Origin: CAYRKT01 sp964425005
Lineage (GTDB): Bacteria; Synergistota; Synergistia; CAYRKT01
Direction: 5' to 3'
Assembly (NCBI GenBank): GCA_964425005.1
Contig: CAYRKT010000035.1
Span: 1-15,133, forward strand
DNA: 15,133 nucleotides
A model generated the notes under the pieces. It saw only the letters and a list, made by a program, of their open reading frames with translations. It ran no database searches and was not told the DNA's origin. A program made the position numbers and the translations under genes. Numbering within the stretch: position 1 is the stretch's first letter; the number at the start of each line of letters is the position of its first letter. Positions 6,243 to 12,734 of this stretch are shown here, piece by piece.

Positions 6243-7098
6243 CGAGGGAGTATATCGTGTCCACCATGTCCAGGTATAGGGGCAGGGGGATCGCGTCCAC
6301 GGTCCCCCTCCCCAGGGTTATGCCGTCCACGCACCCCACCTCAGACATGGCCTCCAGCATCTTGGCCTCGAGGGACCTCCCGTCCCAAACCCTCGATCCC
6401 GAGGAGAGCGCCAGCGCCGCGGCCAGGGCGTGCCCGCCCAGGTTCGATACGTTGCAGGGTACGGCCACGTCCGAGTCCACCACGGTGAGAAAGGGGGCCA
6501 TCTGCGGCGCAGAGGCGCATATCCTCTCCCTGAAGTTGGCCATCCCCATCTCGTTCCCCCCGTCGCCGATGCCCACCCGAAAGACCACCCCCTCGCTCCC
6601 CCCCAGGAAGAGGAGGTCGAGAGGGGCGGTGAAGGGGGAGACGTCCTCCCCCCGCATGTTGTAGAACCTCCCGTCAGAAGCCCTCCCAAGCCTCTCCAGG
6701 GCGACCACCAGCTCCGCCCCCAGCGCCCCCAGGGCCTCCACCTCCTGGGAGGAGTCGGCCACTAGCAAGGGCACCTCCAGCTCGACGGCCTCCAGACAAG
6801 CGATGACGGCTGGAGCGCAGAGGGAGTCTGTGACCAACCTGACCTCCTTTTCGCACTCCAGCAGGGCTCTAGCCAGGGCCACCGCACCCATAGGACCGTC
6901 CGTCTCAGGAGCCCCGGCCCTGGGCACGAAGAAGCCCGTGACGACCAGCGCGCTACTTGCGCGAAGGCAAAGGTCCAAGGCCTCGAGCAACAGAGAGGGC
7001 GAGAGCAGATGGCTCACCCCTCGCCCCCCCAAGTCCCTCGAGAGGATCTCGGCAACCCCCTCCGCGTAGAGGCTCAGCCTCAGGGCCTTCCCTTCCAA
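6229..7098 (-). CDS. D-glutamate cyclase family protein (DUF4392)
   Basis: A 289-aa cytoplasmic protein matching the glutamate cyclase domain (DUF4392), the family of mammalian DGLUCY, which converts D-glutamate to 5-oxo-D-proline. Family blocks recalled from knowledge are clear: GFFVPRAGAPETDGP (55-69), ERLGRASDGRFYNMRG (135-150), GDGGNEMGM (178-186), NVSNLGGHAL (216-225) and VDGIT (257-261). The bacterial enzyme may recycle D-glutamate released from peptidoglycan; that role is inference. The start is TTG with GGGGGAGG about 10 nt upstream. It lies 25 nt after the secreted-protein gene and is probably co-transcribed with it. There is no signal peptide, so the two products act in different compartments. 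Its end overlaps the ECF gene by 11 nt. Confidence 0.85.
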   Translation of the reverse strand: MEGKALRLSLYAEGVAEILSRDLGGRGVSHLLSPSLLLEALDLCLRASSALVVTGFFVPRAGAPETDGPMGAVALARALLECEKEVRLVTDSLCAPAVIACLEAVELEVPLLVADSSQEVEALGALGAELVVALERLGRASDGRFYNMRGEDVSPFTAPLDLLFLGGSEGVVFRVGIGDGGNEMGMANFRERICASAPQMAPFLTVVDSDVAVPCNVSNLGGHALAAALALSSGSRVWDGRSLEAKMLEAMSEVGCVDGITLGRGTVDAIPLPLYLDMVDTIYSLALNA

Positions 7099-7123
7099 GG
7101 GATCAGGTCCTCCCCCAGATGGG

Positions 7124-7876
7124 TCAGAGCTCCCTCTGGATCTCCTCTATCCTGGCCGTCACCCTCCTGATCTCCTCTTCTATCTCTTTGATCCTCTTCT
7201 CCAGGGAATCCCTCTCCTTGGCGAGCTTGTCCAGCCGCTCCAGCAGCCTCCCCAGCTCCAGCTTCAACCCAGCCTTGCCCGTGAAGGGCTCCAGCTTGTC
7301 CTTGGTCACGTCCCAGACGAAGGAGACCGGACCGTTCAAGATGGGGCTTATGGTCTCCTCTATCGCGAGCCTTATCAGCTTGGCGCCCTCCAGTATGGGC
7401 TTTCCGGTCTTCTCGTCGTACCTGGGGAAGTAGACGAAGCCCTCCCTCTCCCCGAGCAACCTGAAGTTGAAGGTGGGATCGTAGTTGACCGGCTGGTACT
7501 TCTTGTTGCCGACCCAGAGCACCACCTTGGAGCCGAAGGGCGCCATGTGCATGGAGGGCCCCTTGTTGTCTATGTGGATCTTGAACGGCAGGTACTTGTC
7601 GAACTCCACGGACTTAAGCAGCCTGTACTTGAACTCCTCCAGCTCGTTGGCGGTCCAGAGGTTCTTGTCCGCCTCCCTCTGGGCCAAGGCCTCCACGTAG
7701 GCCGCCGAGTAGTAGGTAGCGGTGATCCTGAGCTCACCGCCGAAGCGATCCCTGAAGGTCTCGGTCTTCTCCCAATCCATGAGGGCGCTATCCCTGGCCT
7801 CCTTGGCGAAGGAACCCTGCGCGCAGAGGGCGATCGACAGGGCCGCTACTAGCAAAACCGAGCTCAAACGTCTCAA
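7124..7876 (-). CDS. Secreted protein of unknown function with C-terminal coiled coil
   Basis: A 250-aa protein I do not recognise. Residues 1-24 are a classical Sec signal peptide (hydrophobic VLLVAALSIAL, likely cleavage after GSFA). No lipobox cysteine follows, so it should be periplasmic or released. The middle (about 35-195) is mixed alpha/beta with many aromatic residues (ITATYYSAAYVEAL, GSKVVLWVGNKKY, EGFVYFPRYDE). Residues about 203-250 are a highly charged heptad-like helix (LERLDKLAKERDSLEKRIKE), probably a coiled coil for oligomerisation. The start is TTG with GAGGAGGG 8 nt upstream. It is the first gene of a pair with the D-glutamate cyclase homologue and is divergent from the glycosylase gene. 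An overlapping -10 (TAAAAT) is present, but I see no good -35. Confidence 0.8.
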   Translation of the reverse strand: MRRLSSVLLVAALSIALCAQGSFAKEARDSALMDWEKTETFRDRFGGELRITATYYSAAYVEALAQREADKNLWTANELEEFKYRLLKSVEFDKYLPFKIHIDNKGPSMHMAPFGSKVVLWVGNKKYQPVNYDPTFNFRLLGEREGFVYFPRYDEKTGKPILEGAKLIRLAIEETISPILNGPVSFVWDVTKDKLEPFTGKAGLKLELGRLLERLDKLAKERDSLEKRIKEIEEEIRRVTARIEEIQREL

Positions 7877-7896
7877 AGCCCATCCCTCCTCGCCGA

Positions 7897-7926
7897 TTGA
7901 CCTATCCGATCTCGCCCTGCTATTTT
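7897..7926 (+). promoter_or_regulatory. Extended -10 promoter for the DNA glycosylase gene
   Basis: -35 TTGACC (7897-7902), an 18-bp spacer ending in TGC, then -10 TATTTT (7921-7926). The layout copies that of the M23 promoter (TTGAAA, 18 bp, TGC before the -10). Transcription should start near 7933, giving a short leader to the TTG start. The -10 overlaps a possible opposing -10 (TAAAAT on the minus strand) for the secreted-protein gene. Confidence 0.5.
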
Positions 7927-7966
7927 AACCTCCGGGCATCTAAACCGAAAGAGGAGACGCCAGGCG

Positions 7967-8644
7967 TTGACCGAGGACCTGCTGGAGATCTTTCGAATCC
8001 TCATGGAGGCGTACGGACCCCAGGGGTGGTGGCCAGCTGAGACGCCGGAGGAGATGGCCATCGGGGCCATCCTCACCCAGAACACCAGCTGGCGCAACGT
8101 GGAGAGGGCCCTGGAGAACCTCAGGGCAGCTGGGCTGCTCGACCTGGAAAGGCTCAGCCTGGCGGAGGAGGACCTGGTCGCTGAGCTCGTAAGGCCAGCT
8201 GGTTTCTTCAGGCAAAAGGCCTCCTACCTGAAGGCCCTGGCTCGGGAGTGCTCTGAGCTGGGGGGGCTCGAGGCCCTCCTCTCAATGCCCACGGCCGAGG
8301 CCAGGGAAAAGCTCCTGAAGATCAGGGGCATAGGGCTCGAGACCGCAGACTCCATACTCCTCTACGCCGGAGGGCACCCCATCTTCGTGGTGGACTCCTA
8401 CACCGTCAGGCTGCTGTCGAGGCTGGGCTGGAAGGTGAGCCCAACCGCGAGGTACGAGGACCTCCGCCTGGAGATAGAGGGCAAACTCCCGAGGGACGTG
8501 CGGATATACCAGGAGCTCCACGCCCTCGTGGTGGTCCACTGCAAGAGCGCCTGCAGGAAGAGGCCGCTGTGCGACCTCTGCGGACCGCTGGCGATCGGGC
8601 TAGACTGCGAGGAGGGGAAGAAGAGCAGGGAGCGGGCACCTTAG
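7967..8644 (+). CDS. Endonuclease III-superfamily DNA glycosylase, probably monofunctional (MagIII-like)
   Basis: A 225-aa helix-hairpin-helix-GPD base-excision glycosylase. EMAIGAILTQNTSWRNVE (29-46) and RPAGFFRQKA (76-85) match the 3-methyladenine glycosylase MagIII branch rather than classical Nth. The hairpin is IRGIGLETAD (119-128) and the catalytic aspartate is Asp143 in FVVDSYT. The lyase lysine of Nth is replaced by Glu125, which argues for glycosylase activity without AP lyase. The C-terminus has Cys196, Cys202, Cys205 and Cys214 (plus Cys192), likely a 4Fe-4S loop with spacing different from Nth. A role in removing alkylated bases is inferred. The start is TTG with GAGGAG 10 nt upstream. 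The gene is monocistronic and its stop codon lies inside a strong hairpin. Confidence 0.87.
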   Translation: MTEDLLEIFRILMEAYGPQGWWPAETPEEMAIGAILTQNTSWRNVERALENLRAAGLLDLERLSLAEEDLVAELVRPAGFFRQKASYLKALARECSELGGLEALLSMPTAEAREKLLKIRGIGLETADSILLYAGGHPIFVVDSYTVRLLSRLGWKVSPTARYEDLRLEIEGKLPRDVRIYQELHALVVVHCKSACRKRPLCDLCGPLAIGLDCEEGKKSRERAP

Positions 8645-8656
8645 CCCGCTCCCTGC
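8625..8656 (-). terminator. 13-bp hairpin between the convergent glycosylase and hsp20 genes
   Basis: A perfect 13-bp stem (arms 8625-8637 and 8644-8656) has a 6-nt loop. It contains the end of the glycosylase reading frame and lies about 10 nt beyond the hsp20 stop. On the minus strand the stem is followed by TCTTCTTCCCC, so it suits termination of hsp20 best. It probably also marks the 3' end of the opposing transcript. Confidence 0.7.
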
Positions 8657-8665
8657 GGCCACAGA

Positions 8666-9145
8666 CTACTCGTCGAACCTCACGTCGACCTTCCTGCCCT
8701 GCTCCTCCTCCCTGGAGAGCTTGGGCATGACCACCTTCAGCACCCCGTTCCTGTACTCCGCCTTGACCTCGTCGACCTTGACCTCCACGGGCAGGGCCAT
8801 CTCCCTGTAGACGGTCCCATAGCTCCTCTCGCAGCAGTAGTAGGACTCGCCCTTTTCCTCCCTGCCACCGGCCTTCTCGGCCCTGAGGACCAGCCTGTCG
8901 GGATAGACCCTAACCTCCAGCTTGTCCCTGTCCACGCCCGGGAGCTCCGCCTCCACCACCAGCTTGTCGCCCTCCTCGTACATGTCCAACCTCGGAGCCA
9001 AGGCGGAAACAGCCCTCCTGGAGCTCACCCCGAAGAAGCTCTCCATGAGCCTGTCCATCTCCTCCTGCATCCTCCTGACGGAGTCGAACAGGGAGGGCAG
9101 GCCGAACTCCTCGTCCCTCCTCGCGGGCAAGAACCTGTTCCTCAT
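8666..9145 (-). CDS. Hsp20/alpha-crystallin small heat-shock protein
   Basis: A 159-aa ATP-independent holdase that keeps unfolding proteins soluble. Residues 1-48 are the variable N-terminal region with an amphipathic helix (FDSVRRMQEEMDRL). The alpha-crystallin domain spans about 50-142 and ends in the signature GVLKVVMPK (134-142). VDV near the C-terminus (153-155) can serve as the IXI-type assembly motif. Adjacent cysteines (Cys104-Cys105, in ESYYCCERSYG) stand where most homologues lack cysteine. The ATG at 9145 is chosen because GGAGGTGA lies directly upstream; a GTG three codons earlier is part of that ribosome binding site. It is a single-gene unit with its own sigma-A promoter, which has a palindrome in the spacer. 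No CIRCE element is seen. Confidence 0.95.
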   Translation of the reverse strand: MRNRFLPARRDEEFGLPSLFDSVRRMQEEMDRLMESFFGVSSRRAVSALAPRLDMYEEGDKLVVEAELPGVDRDKLEVRVYPDRLVLRAEKAGGREEKGESYYCCERSYGTVYREMALPVEVKVDEVKAEYRNGVLKVVMPKLSREEEQGRKVDVRFDE

Positions 9146-9150
9146 CGCCC

Positions 9151-9158
9151 TCACCTCC
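9151..9158 (-). promoter_or_regulatory. Ribosome binding site that fixes the hsp20 start
   Basis: GGAGGTGA on the minus strand is a full-length Shine-Dalgarno, 5 nt before the ATG at 9145. The upstream in-frame GTG (9154-9152) lies inside it and so is unlikely to be used. Confidence 0.8.
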
Positions 9159-9199
9159 GTTCGCCCTCTTGGTTTTACCTAATTCGTCCTTGCGCTTAA

Positions 9200-9228
9200 A
9201 TACTACATGGTCAATATTGATCAGTCAA
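9200..9228 (-). promoter_or_regulatory. Sigma-A promoter for hsp20
   Basis: -35 TTGACT (9223-9228), 17-bp spacer, -10 TAGTAT (9200-9205) on the minus strand. Transcription should start near 9193, giving a leader of about 47 nt. The sequence looks like a housekeeping-type rather than a heat-shock sigma promoter. Confidence 0.65.
9209..9222. repeat. Palindrome inside the hsp20 promoter spacer
   Basis: GGTCAATATTGATC is a 14-bp near-perfect inverted repeat (perfect 10-bp core TCAATATTGA) lying exactly between the -35 and -10 of the hsp20 promoter. This is a typical place for a repressor operator. It does not match CIRCE or other heat-shock operators I know. Confidence 0.45.
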
Positions 9229-9299
9229 AGGGGGGCGAGGGGGTTCGGCACGGCTTAATCGATTTTATCCAAAAATATTGTGTCATAGCCCGAGTTAAA

Positions 9300-10274
9300 T
9301 CATTTTTTTGCGTCAGATCTCCTTTTATCGCCCAGGTCGACTATCAGGTCCGCCATCTCCCTCATCAGCGCTGAGACCGCCCTGGTCCTGTAGGGCTGGG
9401 TGGCCGAGTCCAGCTTGAGCATGCAGCCGTCCCCTCTGGGAACCAGTTCAACGAAGAAGATCTGAAGCAGCCCCTCCTCTCTCAGGAAGACCCTCCAGAT
9501 GTAGCTCCTCTTGCCCCTGTAGAGGTCCTTGACGAAGGCGCTCCAGCCTTCGCCCTCCAGCTTCACCCCCTCGAGGGAGGCCAAAGAGCTCTCGTCCAGC
9601 GAGTCGAAGCGGACCCTCAGGTCGAACTGCAAAAGCCTCACCTCCTCCTCGAGCGCGACGGGCGAAGGGGTGGACTCCCTCTTCCTCACCAGGAGCTCGA
9701 ATATGGGTTTGCCCATGCTCCTCCACCTCTGCTCGTACTTGGTGACCACCTCGCCGCCCGCGTAGGTGGAGAGGGAGATCTCCACTCCGCCCTCCCCCTC
9801 GAAGGCCAGGGCCACCTCCTCGGCGTACCACTCCTCGTCGGTCAGCAACCTCAGGATCCCACCAGGGCACAGCGCCGAGAGGAAGAAGCCGGCGCTGCCC
9901 TCGGAGAACAGCCTTCTCCCCTCGTGCCTCCTCTTGGGCCAGGGGCAGGGGAAGTTGACGAAGAAGGCCGAAACCGACCCAGGAGGCAAAAGCTCCTTGA
10001 CCACCAGCCGGGCATCGCCCAGGAGCAACCTCACGTTGGGAAGCCCCTCTCGGAGCACCCTGCGCCTGGCCCGATCCACGCAGGAGATGCTGTTCTCTAT
10101 CCCCAGCACCACGGCCTCGGGCCTCCTCCTGGCCAGGTACACCAGGAAATCCCCCCTCCCGAACCCCACCTCCACGAGCAGGGGGCGTCCGCCGGTCAAC
10201 GACCCCAGGAAATCGCCCCCTCTGCGGAACCTCGCCGCCAGGTCAACGTCCACGCCCGCCACGTCCACCCTCAA
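9300..10274 (-). CDS. trmB: tRNA (guanine-N7-)-methyltransferase with C-terminal extension
   Basis: TrmB methylates G46 in the tRNA variable loop using S-adenosylmethionine. The 324-aa protein has the SAM site LLVEVGFGRGDF (32-43) with acidic Glu60 (LGIEN), the catalytic-region motif NFPCPWPKRRH (107-117), and the late motif TKYEQRW (178-184). The usual motif is PDPW; here the aspartate is Cys110. Residues about 199-324 are an extension beyond the core. Comparable C-terminal extensions are known from thermophilic TrmB such as that of Aquifex aeolicus, where they aid stability. The start is TTG with GGGAGGT 7-8 nt upstream. It is divergent from birA, with overlapping promoters. No clear intrinsic terminator follows the stop; the gap to hsp20 is AT-rich, then C-rich on this strand. 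Confidence 0.92.
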   Translation of the reverse strand: MRVDVAGVDVDLAARFRRGGDFLGSLTGGRPLLVEVGFGRGDFLVYLARRRPEAVVLGIENSISCVDRARRRVLREGLPNVRLLLGDARLVVKELLPPGSVSAFFVNFPCPWPKRRHEGRRLFSEGSAGFFLSALCPGGILRLLTDEEWYAEEVALAFEGEGGVEISLSTYAGGEVVTKYEQRWRSMGKPIFELLVRKRESTPSPVALEEEVRLLQFDLRVRFDSLDESSLASLEGVKLEGEGWSAFVKDLYRGKRSYIWRVFLREEGLLQIFFVELVPRGDGCMLKLDSATQPYRTRAVSALMREMADLIVDLGDKRRSDAKK

Positions 10275-10316
10275 ACGGTCTACCTCCCGACTCGAACCGT
10301 CTTCGAACTGGAGATT

Positions 10317-10345
10317 AATATATAATAATGCCAGCCCGATCCCAA
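10317..10345 (-). promoter_or_regulatory. Promoter for trmB
   Basis: On the minus strand: -35 TTGGGA (10340-10345), 17-bp spacer, -10 TATATT (10317-10322), start near 10310. Its -10 overlaps the opposing birA -10. Confidence 0.5.
10321..10326 (+). promoter_or_regulatory. Consensus -10 element upstream of birA
   Basis: A perfect TATAAT lies 41 bp before the birA start, in an AT-rich island. No recognisable -35 occurs 16-18 bp upstream, so it may need an activator or rely on the AT-rich flank. It shares bases with the trmB -10. Confidence 0.45.
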
Positions 10346-10367
10346 GCTCGTCCGGAGGTAAAAGGCC

Positions 10368-11360
10368 TTGAGAAGGCTCGCCAAGCTCGTGTTATCCTCC
10401 CTGAGGGGCGAAGGCGCCTCCTTCGTCTCGGGGGAGAGGCTGTCGGAGGCGCTGGGCGTGAGCAGGACTGCCATATGGAAGGCGATGGAGGAGCTCAAGA
10501 GGAGGGGTTACCCCATAGAGTCCCACAAGAAGCTGGGCTACAGGCTGTTGAGCCAGGATCAGCTCTACAACGACCTAGAGGTGGAGCTCCTCCTGGAGGA
10601 CCTGCCCTGGGGGCACCCCACCCTCTTCTTCGACGAGGTCCCCTCCACACAGGACGTGGCGAAGCAGCTGGCCCTCCAGGGCGCCCCAGAGGGGTTGCTC
10701 GTGGTGGCGGACCGTCAAAGCAGCGGCAGGGGGAGGAAGGGGCGCCCCTGGGAGAGCCCCCCGGGATCCGGGATATGGGCCAGCATCCTCCTCAGGCCCA
10801 ACCTGAGTCCCGCCTTCCTCCACCTGATCAACTTCGCCGCCGGGCTCTCCGTCAAGGAGGCCATAACGGCCCTCACCGGCATAGAGGACGTGAAGCTCAA
10901 ATGGCCCAACGACGTGTTGATCGGGGGGAAGAAGGTCTGCGGGATACTCACCGAGGGCTCGGTGGAGACCGACAGGATACTCTATTGCGTCTTAGGCATA
11001 GGGATCAACGTCTCCGGCGAGGGGCTCAGCGAGGCCCTGAGCGACAAGGCCACCTCGCTCTCCGCGGAGGCCAAGAGGAGGGGACTAAATCCCCCCAGCA
11101 GGCTACAGCTCCTCGCGGAGTTGGTGAGGAGGCTCTACGGGAGGACCGCCCAGGCCCTGTCGGAGGAGTCAGAAAGGGAATCCCTGCTCAGGGAGTACAA
11201 GGCCAGCTGCGAAACCATAGGGAGGGAGATCCTGTTCGAGGAGGAGGGCTCGTGGCGCAAGGGCATAGCCCTGGACGTGGACGAGTTCGGACACCTGGTG
11301 GTGAGATCCCGGGGCTCCACCAGGAGGATAGCCAGCTCAGACGTCTTTCACGTCGCCTGA
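10368..11360 (+). CDS. birA: Bifunctional biotin-protein ligase / biotin repressor BirA
   Basis: A 330-aa cytoplasmic enzyme that makes biotinyl-AMP and attaches biotin to the carrier lysine of biotin-dependent carboxylases. The N-terminal winged helix (about 4-60, GVSRTAIWKAMEELKRRGY) marks a group II BirA that also represses biotin genes. The catalytic core has the biotinyl-AMP loop GRGRKGRPW (120-128), KWPND (178-182) and KKVCGIL (188-194). The C-terminal SH3-like domain is about 280-330. The length matches E. coli and Bacillus BirA. The start is TTG with GGAGGT 8 nt upstream. It is a single gene divergent from trmB and converging on rluD with a 13-nt overlap. No biotin synthesis or transport gene is visible here, unless the ECF S component were BioY-like, which its motifs do not suggest. 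Confidence 0.95.
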   Translation: MRRLAKLVLSSLRGEGASFVSGERLSEALGVSRTAIWKAMEELKRRGYPIESHKKLGYRLLSQDQLYNDLEVELLLEDLPWGHPTLFFDEVPSTQDVAKQLALQGAPEGLLVVADRQSSGRGRKGRPWESPPGSGIWASILLRPNLSPAFLHLINFAAGLSVKEAITALTGIEDVKLKWPNDVLIGGKKVCGILTEGSVETDRILYCVLGIGINVSGEGLSEALSDKATSLSAEAKRRGLNPPSRLQLLAELVRRLYGRTAQALSEESERESLLREYKASCETIGREILFEEEGSWRKGIALDVDEFGHLVVRSRGSTRRIASSDVFHVA

Positions 11361-11361
11361 G
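11336..11361. terminator. Imperfect hairpin at the birA/rluD convergence
   Basis: CTCAG-ACGT-CTTTC-ACGT-(CGC)-CTGAG can fold as a 9-bp stem with a 3-nt bulge. It spans both stop codons. No T-tract follows on either strand. A termination role is weakly supported. Confidence 0.3.
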
Positions 11362-12325
11362 ACCAGCCCACCCGCCTCAGGGCATCCCTGAAGTCCCCGG
11401 GCAGACGGGACGTAAACCTCATCTCGGAGCCCCAAACCGGGTGCCGGAAGACGAGGAGATAGGCGTGCAGCATAAGCCTCCTGACCCACTCGGGAGGCCT
11501 ACCCTTAGCGTAAAGGGCATCCCCGAGTATGGGAAAGCCCATCCAGGAGAGGTGGACCCTTATCTGGTGGGTTCTCCCGGTCTTGGGCCTGCACTCCACC
11601 AGGGATACCTCGCCGAAGGACCTGAGCACCCTGTACTCGGTGATGGCCTCTTTGCCCCCGAAGACGACGGCCATCTTCTTCCTGTCGAAGGGGTTCCTCC
11701 CGACAGGGGCGTCTATAACCCCCCTCTCGGGCGAGGGCTTGCCGAGGACCAGGGCCAGGTACCCCTTCTCCACCGATCTACGGGAGAACTGCTCCAGCAG
11801 GGACCTCCTCGCTATAGAGCTCCTTGCCACCACCATCAGGCCGGAGGTCTCCTTGTCGAGCCGATGGACCAGGCCAGGTCTACCCTCGCCGCCCACCCCC
11901 GCGAGCTCCGGGAAGGCGTAGAGCAAACCGTTCGCCAGCGTGCCGCTCCAGTTGCCGGGGGCTGGATGAACCACCAGCCCAGCGGGCTTATCGACCACGA
12001 TCAGATGCTCGTCCAGGTAGACCAGACCGAACTCCACCGGCTCTGGTTTTAGCTCCACCACCCCCTCCGCGGGAGGCAAAAGGGCCTCTACCCTCTGCCC
12101 CTCCCTGAGCCTGAAGGAGGGCTTCGAGATCCCCCGGCCGTCCACCCAGACCAACCCCGAGAGGATCAACTCCTTGGCGGAGGTCCTGGAAATCCCGGCG
12201 CAGGAGGCGAGGAAGGAGTCCAGCCGCACCCCCTCCCCCGCCGCAGGAACGAGGGCCTCCAGCCTCTCGCCCTGATCCTCCACCTCCCCCTCGACGAGGT
12301 CCAGCTTCGAGCGCTCATCGGGCAA
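11348..12325 (-). CDS. rluD: RluD-family 23S rRNA pseudouridine synthase
   Basis: A 325-aa RluA/RluD-type enzyme that turns uridines of large-subunit rRNA (helix 69 in E. coli RluD) into pseudouridine. An S4 RNA-binding domain (about 33-80, RLDSFLAS and SGLVWVDG) precedes the catalytic domain. The signature HRLDKETSG holds the catalytic Asp157, and RPKTGRTHQIRVHL follows. RluD fits better than RluA or RluC because of the S4 domain, length and neighbour lspA, but the exact target site is not proven. The start is TTG with AAGAGGTG 7 nt upstream, inside the end of lspA (11-nt overlap). The first ~25 residues are acidic and not typical. It is the last gene of ileS-traR-lspA-rluD. lspA-rluD adjacency is common in bacteria. 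Confidence 0.92.
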   Translation of the reverse strand: MPDERSKLDLVEGEVEDQGERLEALVPAAGEGVRLDSFLASCAGISRTSAKELILSGLVWVDGRGISKPSFRLREGQRVEALLPPAEGVVELKPEPVEFGLVYLDEHLIVVDKPAGLVVHPAPGNWSGTLANGLLYAFPELAGVGGEGRPGLVHRLDKETSGLMVVARSSIARRSLLEQFSRRSVEKGYLALVLGKPSPERGVIDAPVGRNPFDRKKMAVVFGGKEAITEYRVLRSFGEVSLVECRPKTGRTHQIRVHLSWMGFPILGDALYAKGRPPEWVRRLMLHAYLLVFRHPVWGSEMRFTSRLPGDFRDALRRVGWSQAT

Positions 12326-12734
12326 GGCGAAACACCTCTTCCCGAAGCACCCAGGCTGTGCCGGCGAGGACCATCAGGTCCGCCACGTTGAAGAAGACCT
12401 CTCCCAGGACGGGAACACCCCTCAGCACCAAAGGATCCACCACTCCGCCCAGCCAGAGCCTGTCCACGAGGTTGGAGAGAGCCCCTCCCAGAAGGACGAA
12501 CTTCCCCTCGCCCCTCACCGTCCCGAAGAGGAACAGGAGCGCCAAGAAGCCAAAGGAGGAGGCGACGAGGCCGAAGCCCTCGAGCTGAGAGAGGAAGACG
12601 CCCCTGTTGAGGCGAAACCCGAAGCACACGGGCCCCACCTCGAACCCCAGGAGGTCGGCCCTCGCCAGGAACTTCAGCCCCTGATCCAGGACCACCCCCG
12701 AGACGAGGAGGAACCACCCCAACCGGGAGCTCAA
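12315..12734 (-). CDS. lspA: Lipoprotein signal peptidase (signal peptidase II)
   Basis: A 139-aa inner-membrane aspartyl protease that cuts the signal peptide from prolipoproteins after lipid addition at the +1 cysteine. Four hydrophobic segments are visible (about 6-22, 52-70, 78-95, 115-131). Conserved motifs are DQGLKF (17-22), NRGVF (43-47), the first catalytic aspartate in SNLVDR (Asp91), and the second in FNVADL (Asp119). It is slightly short for the family (usually 150-170) but complete. The start is TTG overlapping the TraR stop as TTGA, with GGAAGGG just upstream, so translation is probably coupled. It would process the cell's lipoproteins; no lipoprotein gene lies in the window. 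Confidence 0.94.
   Translation of the reverse strand: MSSRLGWFLLVSGVVLDQGLKFLARADLLGFEVGPVCFGFRLNRGVFLSQLEGFGLVASSFGFLALLFLFGTVRGEGKFVLLGGALSNLVDRLWLGGVVDPLVLRGVPVLGEVFFNVADLMVLAGTAWVLREEVFRLAR

Noticed and set aside
9146..9299. CIRCE or other known heat-shock operator upstream of hsp20
   Set aside because: No TTAGCACTC-N9-GAGTGCTAA-like repeat is present; only the unrelated AATATT-centred palindrome was found.
10275..10367. Known BirA operator between trmB and birA
   Set aside because: I see no paired arms resembling GTTAAC-type biotin operators. The region explains itself as two promoters.
10328..12052. Long plus-strand open frame of 574 codons across birA and antisense to rluD
   Set aside because: It is out of frame with birA and antisense to rluD, with Pro/Gly/Arg-rich composition typical of GC-driven shadow frames. 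The real genes have all catalytic motifs.
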